From positions 322,990-386,989 of the forward strand of contig UCLR01000032.1 in assembly GCA_900473415.1 (NCBI GenBank): 64,000 bases of DNA, read 5' to 3'. Shown here one piece after another: positions 8,471 through 17,385 of the stretch (its first letter is position 1; the number at the start of each line of letters is the position of its first letter). The notes under the pieces were generated by a model that did not search any database, was not told where the DNA came from, and saw only the letters and a program-made list of their open reading frames with translations. The position numbers and the translations under genes were made by a program. The DNA comes from Hyphomicrobiales bacterium. GTDB taxonomy: Bacteria > Pseudomonadota > Alphaproteobacteria > Rhizobiales > Beijerinckiaceae.

Positions 8471-11400
8471 ATGTCCCGCGCGTCAGCCGTCATTGTCAGC
8501 GAAACCGCCATCGTCGGGGCCGCCTGCGAACTACCCGGAGCCCCGGACCTTGCCGCGTTCTGGGATGTCGTTCAGGGCGAACGGAATACAATCAGGCCGA
8601 AGCCTTCGGGCCGCTGGAACGTCGAGCGCTTCCTGCGACCGGGCAAGCCGATGCCCGGCTTCGCGTACACCTTCGCCGGCGGCTATATCGAGCGCCCCTT
8701 CGCCTTCGACCCGACGCTCTTCGGCCTGTCGCCACGGGAAGCGCAGCAGATGGACCCGCAACAGCGGCTTCTGCTGAAGACGGTCTGGCGGGCTTTCGAG
8801 GATGCGGGCGTCGCTCCCTCTTCGGTCGCGGGCCAGAAGGTCGGCGTCTATGTCGGTGCCTCGACCGTCGACTACCAGACCGCGCCATCCTATGACCCGG
8901 CCGTGATCGGCAGCCATTTCATGACCGGCAATTCGCTGTCGATCCTGTCCAACCGCATTTCATACGTCTTCGATCTCAACGGCCCGAGTTTCACCGTCGA
9001 TTCGGCCTGCTCATCCTCCTTTCTCGCCCTGATGCAGGCGACCGCGGCGCTCGAATCGGGCGCGATCGACATGGCGATCGTCGCCGGCGTCAATCTCCTG
9101 CTCTCCCCGGCTCCGTTCATCGGATTTTCGCAGGCGCGGATGTTGTCTCCGACCGGGGCCTGCAGGCCCTTCTCGCGTGACGGCGACGGCTATGTCCGCT
9201 CGGAGGGCGCCGTGGCCGTACTGCTGCAGCGGCAGGCCGATGCGATTGCCCTCAAGCGGCGCGTGCGCGGCATCGTCGCGGCCGTCGGCACGAACTCGGA
9301 CGGCTGGAAGAACGGCATCTCGCTGCCGTCTCCCCAGGCCCAGCAGGCGCTGATCGACGACATCTACGCCGCCGCGAGCGTCGCGGCGGACGACCTGGCC
9401 TTCGTCGAGGCGCATGGCACCGGCACCAAGGTCGGCGACCCGATCGAGGCCCTGGCCATCGGCGGCGGCCTCGGCAAGAGCCGGAGCACGCCGCTGCCGA
9501 TCGGCTCCGTGAAATCGAACATCGGCCATCTGGAAGCCGCGTCGGGACTTGCCGGGCTGCTCAAGACGGCGCTCGCCCTCGAGAAAGGGGTCGTCCCACG
9601 CTCGCTGTTCTCGGACGCGCCGAGCGACATGATCGACTTCGTCGATCTCAATCTCGACCTGATCTCGGAGGCACGACCGGTCGACAAGACGGTCGCGGGC
9701 ATCTGCAATTACGGCTTCGGTGGCTCCAATGCGCATGTCATCCTGCGCAAGGCGCCGAAATCCGCGGCCGACCCCCGGCAGAAGCCCCACCTCGTCACGG
9801 CAGCTCCCGCCAGCGAACCGCGCACCGCCGAGATCCTGCTCGTCAGCGCCGCGAGCGAGGACGCACTGCGCGTCCGAGCGCATCAGCTGAGCGAATGCCT
9901 CGGCCCGTCGTTGCCCGTCTGCGAGATGGCGGATGCGCTCGGCCACCAGGCGGAACGGCTGCCACACCGGCTCGCCCTGCCCATTCCCGAGGAGACCGAC
10001 GCCGTCTCCGGCATCCTTCGCGATTTCGGAACCGGAATCTCCGTGGCCGGCAGGGCCGTGCAAGTTCTCTCGCAGCGCGACGACCGCAAGGCGATCTTCG
10101 TGTTCAACGGCAATGGCAGCCAGTTCCTCGCGATGGGCAAGGCTGCCTATGCCGGCAGCGCCGCCTTCCGGAAAGAGATCGACGAGATCGACGGACTCTA
10201 TGTGGCCCTCGCAGGCTGGTCGCTGGCAGAGCATATCCGGGACGGCGTCCCCAACGAGGAACTCGCGCAGACCTCCGTCGCCCAGCCCCTGATCTTCGCG
10301 GTCCAATCGGGCCTAACGGCCGTGCTGAAGGAATACGGGCTGCGCCCGGCCGCCGCCGTTGGGCACAGCATCGGCGAGATCGCAGCGGCGGAGGCGGCGG
10401 AGATCCTCTCCCGCAGCGATGCCCTGCGCGTCGTCCATGTCAGGAGCACCCATCAGGAGGCCGTCCGCGGCGCCGGCAGGATGCTGGTGCTGGCGGCCGG
10501 GGAACCGGCCGTCCGCTACCTTCTCGACGAGCTCTCCGATCTGGCCATCGACATCGCCGCGCTCAACGGCCCCACCTCCACGACCGTAGCCGGCCCCGGC
10601 GCGGACATCGAAGCGCTCGCAGCAGCCGCCCGCAAGCGCCGGATCGCGAGCATCCCTCTCGATGTCGAGTACCCGTTCCATTCGGCGCTGATGGCTCCCA
10701 TCCAGGGCGGGATCGTCGCCGATCTGCAAGGCGCCGCGGGCAAGCCCGCCGGGATCGGCTTCTATTCGACCGTCGCGGGGCAGGCCCTGGCCGGGACCGC
10801 GATCAATGCGCACTACTGGGCCGAAAACATCCGCCAGCCCGTGCGCTTTATGGCTGCGATCGAGGCCGCGACCAGGGATTTCCCCGACGCGGCCCTCATC
10901 GAGATCGGCGCCCGGCCGATCCTGGGCGGCGCCATGGGCGACATCCTGCGGGCGCAACAGAAATCCAATCCGGTCCTGGCGACGCTGTCCGCTGACGAGA
11001 CCTCGCCCACCGACCCGATCCGCATGATCGTGGCAGGGCTGGTCGCCCATGGCGTGGAGCATGACCGCCAGGCAATCTTCGGCGACCGGCTTGCGGGCCC
11101 GGCCGTGCTGCCGCCCTATCCGTTCCAGGAGGAAGACCACCGTCTCGAGAAGACCTCCGAGGCGCTCGGCGCCTATGGCGGCAACATCGAGGCCGGCCCG
11201 CTGCATCCCTTGCTCGGAACGAGGATGGCGGACGGTTCGCCGGAATGGCGCGGCCTCCTCGACCCGACGCTGCTGCCCTATCTGAACGACCATCGCGTCG
11301 ACGGAGCGGTCGTGGTCCCGGCGACGGCGCTGGTCGAGATCGCGCTGGCCGCGGGCGATGCCCTGCATCCCGGTGCGCGGCTCGAGCTGGGCGATTTCGA

Positions 11401-14400
11401 CATCCACCGCCCCCTCGTCTTCGCCGAGGACGAGACGCGCGAAATCTCGACCCGCTATGCCAGCCGGTCGGACACGATCGAGATATGGAGCCGCAAGCGC
11501 CTGTCCGGGAACGACTGGCTGCTGCACGCGCGCGGCACCGTCACGGTGCTACCGGCTTCGGCCGTCGCCGAGCGCGACCTTCCGCAACCGTCGCACCCCG
11601 TCGCGAACACGGCCGCCGACGTCTATGCCGAAGCGGAGCGCGCCGGGCTCAACTATGGGCCGGCATTCCAGCTGGTCGATTCGCTCCAGCGGGACGACAC
11701 CATTGGCGACGGCGTCATGAAGCGGCCGACGCCGGACATGGGCGCCTTCGGCGACAACCATATCCTCCATCCCATCTCGTTCGATGCCGCTTTCCACGGC
11801 CTGTTCCTGGCGCGCCGCCAGCGCGACGGCGAACGCAAGGCCTATCTGCCGATCCGCTTCCGCAAGATCCGGATCTGGCGCCCGAGGCAGCCCGTCCTGC
11901 GAGCCATCACGGCCCTCGCCGATGAAGCCGAACGGTTCAAATCGGTGCGTGTCTTCCTGCTCGGCGAGGACGACGAGATCGTCGCCTCGGTCGAGGCCGC
12001 CGTCTTCCGGACGGTGCATCTGATCAAGCCGTTCGTCGCCGAGCGCACCTTCCGGGAAAAGCAGGTTCCGGTCACGCCCGTTCCCGTCGCGGCGGGCGAT
12101 CACGCCCTCGTCACGCCGGACGTCGCGCTCCAGCAGCGCGGCGAGCATGTCCGGCTGCTGCTGAAGGCGATTGCGATCGGGCTGGCGCGGGATCTCGTCG
12201 GGAAGCCCCCGACAGGGTTCGACCCGGCGCGGGCAGCGCTTTCGGAGGCCGCGGAAGCGTTGCTGGAAGCCGCCGGCGCGCTGACGGAGACGCCGGACGG
12301 ACGCGCGCTTTCGACCTCCTTCGCCGTTCCGGCTCCGGGCTCGGTCCTCGCCACGATCTGCGCGCGCTTCCCCGAGGCCAATGCCGAGCTGCAGCTGGCC
12401 TCGCAGGCGATGGCCGGCATCGAGGCCGATCCCGCGGCGGCCTCCGAGCGCGGCCCGGCGGCGCGGCCGATCCAGGACTGGTGGGGCTTCTCGCTGCAGG
12501 CTCGCCTGGCTGCCGCCTCGCTGGCGCAGTCCGTTGCCCGGCTCGTGGCGGGTGCTCCTGCCCCGCGCATCCTGATCGCCGGAGACGCGCCCGCGATCCT
12601 GGCCGGGGCGATCGAGGCCGCTCTTGTGCCCGGCAGCGCGAATGTGACGGTCTTCCACGACAGGGAGCGGCCGCAGGATTCCGCGGTGCAGCTCGGCATC
12701 TTCGCGGGCCGGTTCGACCTGCTGATCGCCCTCTATGCGCCGACAATCTCCGAGGGCGGCGCCGCGGGGCTTGCCGGGGCGGTGCGCATGCTCGGCCCCG
12801 ATGCGACGATCCTGCTTGGCGCCGCGCGCGCCGATGCCGCGATCTCCTTCCTGCAGGCAGCGGGTTCTCCCGGCGCCCTGCCGGAGCCGGCGCCCCCGCT
12901 TCGCGAATGGCTGGCGGCGGCCGGCGTGAGCGAGTCGGTTTCCGAGACCGGCACCGACGAAACCATCGCGCTCCTGCGGACCAGGGCGCCGGGCGCCGAC
13001 ATGCCGGCGCTGCGGGACAACCGCATCGCGCTTCTGACCCTGCCCGGCACCCCGGTCGACGCGGAAAGCCTCGGTTTCGACGCGGTGACGCCGTTCGACG
13101 CGGCGCCGTCCGACGCGCTGGAAGCATGGCTCGCAGCCGGCACCGACGATAGCTCCGCCCTCGTGCTGGCCTTCCCCGCCGGCTCGGCTGAGAGCGAGCC
13201 CCTGGCCGCGCAGCTCGACGCGCTGACCGCCCTGCTGCGCATGCTCGGCGAGGCGAGGCGCACGACCCGCCTCGTGGTGGTCACCCTGCCGGCGGCCGGG
13301 CTGGAGGAGACCGACGTCTCGCTGGCGCCGCGGGCGGCGATCCGGGGCTTCGTCCGCGTCGCGATCAACGAATTTCCCGAGGTCGATCTGCGCATCGTCG
13401 ATGTCGACGCCACCGATCTAGCCGGCGGCGTCGCCCGGATCGTCAACGACGCCGGCGGCGAACGCGAATGGCGGATATCGCGGGACGGGACCTTCGTAAC
13501 CCGCCTTCAGCGCGGCATGGTCGACGATATGGCGCTCGCGCCGGACGAGCGCGCCGTGCTCCATTTCGGCGAAAGCGGCAGCCTTGCCGGCTTCGAATGG
13601 CGCAAGGAGCCGAGGCAGGAGCCCGGCGAGGGGGAGATCGAGATCGCGGTCGGGGCTTCCGGCCTGAACTACCGGGACCTGCTCGTCGCGCTGGGCATCC
13701 TCGATGACGACCTGCTTGGAGCCGGCCTGACCCGGGCCGCGCTCGGCTTCGAATGCGCCGGCACGGTCCTGCGCGTCGGGCCCGGCGTGAGCGAGCTGCG
13801 CCCCGGCGACAGGGTGATGGGCTTCGCCTCGGGCACCTTCGCCTCGCATCTGGTCTGCCCCGCTTGGCACATGTTCCCCATCCCGGCGGAGCTGACACTG
13901 GAGGCGGCGGCGACGATTCCTGTCGCCTTTGCGACGGCCTGGTATGCGCTCGTCGAGCGCGGCCATATCCGTCCCGGCGAGAAGGTCCTGCTCCACGGCG
14001 CCGCCGGCGGCGTCGGCCTCGCCGCCACCCAGGTCGCCAGGCTGAAGCAGGCGACCGTGCTGGCCACCGCCCGCAGCGAGGCCCGGCGGACGCTGGCGCG
14101 CGCCGCCGGCGCCGACCACACCTTCGAATCCCGCAACGAGCAGTTCGACCCTGCCATCCGGGCCCGCTTCGACGGCGTGGACGTCGTGCTGAACTCGCTG
14201 GCGGGATCGGCCATGCATGCGAGCTTCGGGCTGCTGAAGCCCTTCGGCCGCTTCCTGGAGCTGGGCAAGCGCGACTTCCTCGACAATTCGCTGCTGCCCC
14301 TGCGCCCCTTCGTCCGGAATCTCGCCTATTCGGGCGTCGACCTGGACGAGCTGCTCGCGCATGATCCCGACTTCGTCCGCGGGATGATGCAGGAGATCGC

Positions 14401-15790
14401 GGCGCTCTTCCGGGCCGGCAGCCTGCAGCCGCTCACGCACCGCATCTTCGCGGCCGCCGATGTCGGCAGCGCCTTCCGGCTGATGCAGGCCTCGGAGCAT
14501 CTCGGCAAGATCGTCGTCACGCCGCCCAGATCGGCGCGCCTCGATGTCACCGAGGCGGAATTCCACGCCCGGCCGGGGCTTTACCTGATCGTCGGCGGAA
14601 CGACCGGACTCGGCTTCGCCACGGCGAAGTGGCTCGCCGAGCGGGGCGCCACGACGGTCGCGCTCCTGTCCCGCCGCGGGCAGGTCGACGCCGAGCTTGA
14701 ACCGGCTGTCGCCCCCATGCAGGCCGCCGGCGTCACGGTTGTGGCCTTGCCGCTCGACGTGCGCGACGCCGCCTCGGTCGAGGCGACCGTGAACCGGCTC
14801 GTCGCCGAACATGGCCCGGTCCGGGGCCTGATCCATGCGGCCGTCCATCTCGACGACGGCCTGATCGGAAACCTGACGCCCGAGCGCCTGCGGGAGGTGC
14901 TGGGCGCCAAGACCGACGGCATCATCAACCTCGAGGTCGCTCTGGCGGAGCAGCCGCTCGACCTCTTCGTCGCCTATTCCTCCACCACGACGCTGATCGG
15001 CAGTCCGGGCCAGGCAGCCTATGTCGCCGCTAATGCGTTCCTCGAAGGCTTCATGAAGCGTCGCCGCAAGCTTGGGCTACCGGCGCTCGCGATCGGCTGG
15101 GGCGCGATCTCGGATGTGGGCATCCTGGCGCGCGACAAGCAGCTCGCCCAGCGCCTGCGCCGGACGACGGGCGTGTCCGCGATCAGGTCCGCGGAAGCCG
15201 TCGCCCATCTCGGCCGCCTGCTGAGCCTCGGCGACGCCGTGGGGCCGGTTCAGTTCCTGACCAATATCGGCCGCTCGGCCGCGGCCGGGAAGCTTGCGCT
15301 GCTGAAGAGCCCCGCCTTCACCGCGCTGGGGCTGTCCGGAGAGGGCGGCGACCAGGAGGGCACCGGCGAAGTCCTGCTCGACTGGGCCGAGAAGAGCCCG
15401 GAGGAGGCGCTGGCCATCGTGAAGGGCGCCATGCTGCGGGAAGTCGGCGCGATCCTGCGCCTGCCCGCCGACAGGATCGATCCCGACCGTCCGCTCGGCG
15501 AGCTCGGCCTCGATTCGCTGATGGGCCTCGAATTGCACCTGGCACTCGAAACCACCTTGGGCACGCAGATCGCGATGGTCGGCGTGGGAGACCGGACCTT
15601 GACGGGCATCGCGCAGGCGATCGTCAATCAGGCCTACCGGATCACGTCTTCCGACGATGAGGACGCCCCGCCCGAGGACACGGCCGAGGCCGGCCGGCCG
15701 GCCGAGATCCAGAGCAGCGCCGAACCGGGCAAGGAGGAGCCCAAGCTCATCGAGCCGGCGCCTCGCAGCACCCAGCACGGGACACATTGA
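8471..15790 (+). CDS. rkpA: Highly reducing type I polyketide synthase, RkpA/WcbR-like
   Basis: A 2439-aa single-module megasynthase. Domains in order: KS (about 10-430; Cys180 in DSACSSSF, EAHGTGTK, KSNIGHLEAA); AT (about 550-840; Ser633 in GHSIGE); DH (about 905-1190; DHRVDGAVVVP); a 450-residue linker with a degenerate methyltransferase-like part lacking a SAM motif plus a KR structural subdomain; ER (about 1700-2020; HGAAGGVGLAAT); KR (about 2030-2270; GGTTGLG, Tyr2184, and an LDD motif typical of B-type ketoreductases); ACP (Ser2349 in GLDSLMGL). All reductive domains look intact, so it should make a saturated acyl chain. No thioesterase is present; release is probably by the oxoamine synthase encoded two bases downstream. 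RkpA of Sinorhizobium and WcbR of Burkholderia have similar architecture in capsule loci. Confidence 0.92.
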   Translation: MSRASAVIVSETAIVGAACELPGAPDLAAFWDVVQGERNTIRPKPSGRWNVERFLRPGKPMPGFAYTFAGGYIERPFAFDPTLFGLSPREAQQMDPQQRLLLKTVWRAFEDAGVAPSSVAGQKVGVYVGASTVDYQTAPSYDPAVIGSHFMTGNSLSILSNRISYVFDLNGPSFTVDSACSSSFLALMQATAALESGAIDMAIVAGVNLLLSPAPFIGFSQARMLSPTGACRPFSRDGDGYVRSEGAVAVLLQRQADAIALKRRVRGIVAAVGTNSDGWKNGISLPSPQAQQALIDDIYAAASVAADDLAFVEAHGTGTKVGDPIEALAIGGGLGKSRSTPLPIGSVKSNIGHLEAASGLAGLLKTALALEKGVVPRSLFSDAPSDMIDFVDLNLDLISEARPVDKTVAGICNYGFGGSNAHVILRKAPKSAADPRQKPHLVTAAPASEPRTAEILLVSAASEDALRVRAHQLSECLGPSLPVCEMADALGHQAERLPHRLALPIPEETDAVSGILRDFGTGISVAGRAVQVLSQRDDRKAIFVFNGNGSQFLAMGKAAYAGSAAFRKEIDEIDGLYVALAGWSLAEHIRDGVPNEELAQTSVAQPLIFAVQSGLTAVLKEYGLRPAAAVGHSIGEIAAAEAAEILSRSDALRVVHVRSTHQEAVRGAGRMLVLAAGEPAVRYLLDELSDLAIDIAALNGPTSTTVAGPGADIEALAAAARKRRIASIPLDVEYPFHSALMAPIQGGIVADLQGAAGKPAGIGFYSTVAGQALAGTAINAHYWAENIRQPVRFMAAIEAATRDFPDAALIEIGARPILGGAMGDILRAQQKSNPVLATLSADETSPTDPIRMIVAGLVAHGVEHDRQAIFGDRLAGPAVLPPYPFQEEDHRLEKTSEALGAYGGNIEAGPLHPLLGTRMADGSPEWRGLLDPTLLPYLNDHRVDGAVVVPATALVEIALAAGDALHPGARLELGDFDIHRPLVFAEDETREISTRYASRSDTIEIWSRKRLSGNDWLLHARGTVTVLPASAVAERDLPQPSHPVANTAADVYAEAERAGLNYGPAFQLVDSLQRDDTIGDGVMKRPTPDMGAFGDNHILHPISFDAAFHGLFLARRQRDGERKAYLPIRFRKIRIWRPRQPVLRAITALADEAERFKSVRVFLLGEDDEIVASVEAAVFRTVHLIKPFVAERTFREKQVPVTPVPVAAGDHALVTPDVALQQRGEHVRLLLKAIAIGLARDLVGKPPTGFDPARAALSEAAEALLEAAGALTETPDGRALSTSFAVPAPGSVLATICARFPEANAELQLASQAMAGIEADPAAASERGPAARPIQDWWGFSLQARLAAASLAQSVARLVAGAPAPRILIAGDAPAILAGAIEAALVPGSANVTVFHDRERPQDSAVQLGIFAGRFDLLIALYAPTISEGGAAGLAGAVRMLGPDATILLGAARADAAISFLQAAGSPGALPEPAPPLREWLAAAGVSESVSETGTDETIALLRTRAPGADMPALRDNRIALLTLPGTPVDAESLGFDAVTPFDAAPSDALEAWLAAGTDDSSALVLAFPAGSAESEPLAAQLDALTALLRMLGEARRTTRLVVVTLPAAGLEETDVSLAPRAAIRGFVRVAINEFPEVDLRIVDVDATDLAGGVARIVNDAGGEREWRISRDGTFVTRLQRGMVDDMALAPDERAVLHFGESGSLAGFEWRKEPRQEPGEGEIEIAVGASGLNYRDLLVALGILDDDLLGAGLTRAALGFECAGTVLRVGPGVSELRPGDRVMGFASGTFASHLVCPAWHMFPIPAELTLEAAATIPVAFATAWYALVERGHIRPGEKVLLHGAAGGVGLAATQVARLKQATVLATARSEARRTLARAAGADHTFESRNEQFDPAIRARFDGVDVVLNSLAGSAMHASFGLLKPFGRFLELGKRDFLDNSLLPLRPFVRNLAYSGVDLDELLAHDPDFVRGMMQEIAALFRAGSLQPLTHRIFAAADVGSAFRLMQASEHLGKIVVTPPRSARLDVTEAEFHARPGLYLIVGGTTGLGFATAKWLAERGATTVALLSRRGQVDAELEPAVAPMQAAGVTVVALPLDVRDAASVEATVNRLVAEHGPVRGLIHAAVHLDDGLIGNLTPERLREVLGAKTDGIINLEVALAEQPLDLFVAYSSTTTLIGSPGQAAYVAANAFLEGFMKRRRKLGLPALAIGWGAISDVGILARDKQLAQRLRRTTGVSAIRSAEAVAHLGRLLSLGDAVGPVQFLTNIGRSAAAGKLALLKSPAFTALGLSGEGGDQEGTGEVLLDWAEKSPEEALAIVKGAMLREVGAILRLPADRIDPDRPLGELGLDSLMGLELHLALETTLGTQIAMVGVGDRTLTGIAQAIVNQAYRITSSDDEDAPPEDTAEAGRPAEIQSSAEPGKEEPKLIEPAPRSTQHGTH

Positions 15791-15792
15791 GA

Positions 15793-17106
15793 ATGAACGG
15801 GGGTGGGAGCGGGCTGCCGGACGACGCGCTTTCCAACCTGCTCGCCCAGATGCGGACGGCGGGCGACGCGGCCGCGCCGAAAGCCTCTTCGTCGGCGGAG
15901 CTCCGCCGCGATACCAGCATCGCGAACCATCCGCTCTATCGGCAGATGCAGTTCGAGCGGAACATCGCCAAGGTCACCGGCCTTTCGAACCCCTATTATC
16001 GACGCCACGACGTCCGCGCGGGAAGCGTCTCGGTCATCGAGGGGCGCGAGGCCGTCAACTATGCCTCCTACGACTATCTGGGCCTGAACGGCGACCCACG
16101 GATCGTCGAGGCCGTGACGGAGGCCGCCCGGGAGTTCGGGACCTCAGTCTCGGCGAGCCGCATCAGCGCCGGCGAGCGCCAGGTTCACCGCGACCTTGAG
16201 CTGGCGCTGGCCCGCAACTACGCTACCGAGGACTGCATCGCCTTCGTATCCGGGCATGCGGCAGCCGTTTCCACCCTGGCGACCCTGATGGGGCCGAAGG
16301 ACCTGATCGTCCACGACGCGGCCATCCATAACTGCATCGTTGTCGGTGCCCAGCTCGCCGGCAGCGCGCGCCGTCTCTTCCCCCATAATGATCTCGACGT
16401 GCTGGAGGCCACGCTCGCGGCCGACCGCGCCCGTTTTGACCGCGTGCTCATCGTCAGCGAAGGCCTCTTCTCGATGGACGGGGACGGGCCGGACCTGCAA
16501 CGCCTGCTGACACTGAAGGAGCGCTTCTCGGCCTGGCTGATGATGGACGACGCCCATGGCCTCGGCGTGCTCGGCGCGACGGGGCGCGGCATCTTCGAGC
16601 ACCAGCAGGTCGATCCTTCGGGGGTCGATTTCTGGCTTGGCACCCTCTCGAAATCGCTGGTCAGCTGCGGCGGCTACATCGCCGGCAGCGCCATGGCGGT
16701 CGACCTGCTCAAATCCCACGCTCCCGGCTTCGTCTACAGCGTGGGCATGCCGGCGACGAACGCCGTCGCAGCCAAGGTGGCGCTCGAATTGATGAACAGC
16801 GAGCCGGAGCGCGTGGCGCGTCTGCAGCGGCAGTCGCAACGCTTCCATCAGGCGGCACGGCAGGCCGGGCTGGATGTCGGCGACAGCTGGGGATTCGGGA
16901 TCATCCCCGTGATGATTCGCGAATCCCTGCCGACCGTGGTCCTGGCCGAGCGCCTCCTCGCCCGTGGCATCAATGCCTTTCCCGTCCTTCCGCCGGGCGT
17001 AGCCGAGAAGGCCGCCAGGCTGCGCTTCTTCATCAACGCCTCGCATAGCGACAGCCAGATCGACGAAACTGTTGCGGCCGTCGCGGAGGAAATGGCGCGC
17101 CTTTAG
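15793..17106 (+). CDS. rkpG: PLP-dependent alpha-oxoamine synthase (RkpG / serine palmitoyltransferase-like)
   Basis: A 437-aa fold-type I PLP enzyme. ATG 15793 lies two bases after the PKS stop; a TTG at 15787 overlapping that stop is an alternative. Motifs: the PLP-ring Asp in MMDDAHGLGVLG, SEGLFSMDGD, and the Schiff-base lysine (about Lys287) in TLSKSLVSCGGYIAG. The family (serine palmitoyltransferase, AONS, KBL) condenses an acyl thioester with an amino acid and loses CO2. Tight coupling to the PKS suggests that it releases the polyketide chain from the ACP as a 3-keto amino lipid. Substrate amino acid is unproven. Confidence 0.9.
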   Translation: MNGGGSGLPDDALSNLLAQMRTAGDAAAPKASSSAELRRDTSIANHPLYRQMQFERNIAKVTGLSNPYYRRHDVRAGSVSVIEGREAVNYASYDYLGLNGDPRIVEAVTEAAREFGTSVSASRISAGERQVHRDLELALARNYATEDCIAFVSGHAAAVSTLATLMGPKDLIVHDAAIHNCIVVGAQLAGSARRLFPHNDLDVLEATLAADRARFDRVLIVSEGLFSMDGDGPDLQRLLTLKERFSAWLMMDDAHGLGVLGATGRGIFEHQQVDPSGVDFWLGTLSKSLVSCGGYIAGSAMAVDLLKSHAPGFVYSVGMPATNAVAAKVALELMNSEPERVARLQRQSQRFHQAARQAGLDVGDSWGFGIIPVMIRESLPTVVLAERLLARGINAFPVLPPGVAEKAARLRFFINASHSDSQIDETVAAVAEEMARL

Positions 17107-17124
17107 TAGCCCTGCCCCGGCCCC

Positions 17125-17370
17125 TCAGGACAGGCCGGCCAGATAGGCGCAGAAGCGCTCCACGGTCGGATATTCATCGAGGATGGCGGGATCGAGCTCG
17201 ACGCCCAGCTTCTCCTCAGCCGCCAGGATGAGGTGGACCGCCATGGCGGAATCGAGCCCCAGGCTGGCGAAGGTCGCGGAAGCCGTGATGCCGCCTGCAT
17301 CCATGTCGAGGATCGTGGCGAGTTCCCTGGCGCAGAAGGCCAGGATTTCATCGTAAGCGGGCATCGGCAT
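17125..17370 (-). CDS. Stand-alone acyl carrier protein
   Basis: An 81-aa acidic acyl carrier protein with the phosphopantetheine site Ser in LGLDSAMAVHL, the right length for a type II ACP. It lies 18 bases from the convergent oxoamine synthase gene and 15 bases after the fatty acyl-AMP ligase stop, so it is co-transcribed with the ligase. The probable job is to take an acyl group from the ligase and present it to the PKS (starter unit) or directly to the oxoamine synthase. In Caulobacter a dedicated ACP and acyl-ACP synthetase sit beside the serine palmitoyltransferase gene, which makes the comparison attractive. Confidence 0.88.
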   Translation of the reverse strand: MPMPAYDEILAFCARELATILDMDAGGITASATFASLGLDSAMAVHLILAAEEKLGVELDPAILDEYPTVERFCAYLAGLS

Positions 17371-17385
17371 TCCGGCGATCGGCTG

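Noticed and set aside
9011-10306. A 431-aa minus-strand frame inside the PKS
   Set aside because: The PKS frame on the plus strand has intact KS and AT motifs through this interval; the antisense product has no family motif.
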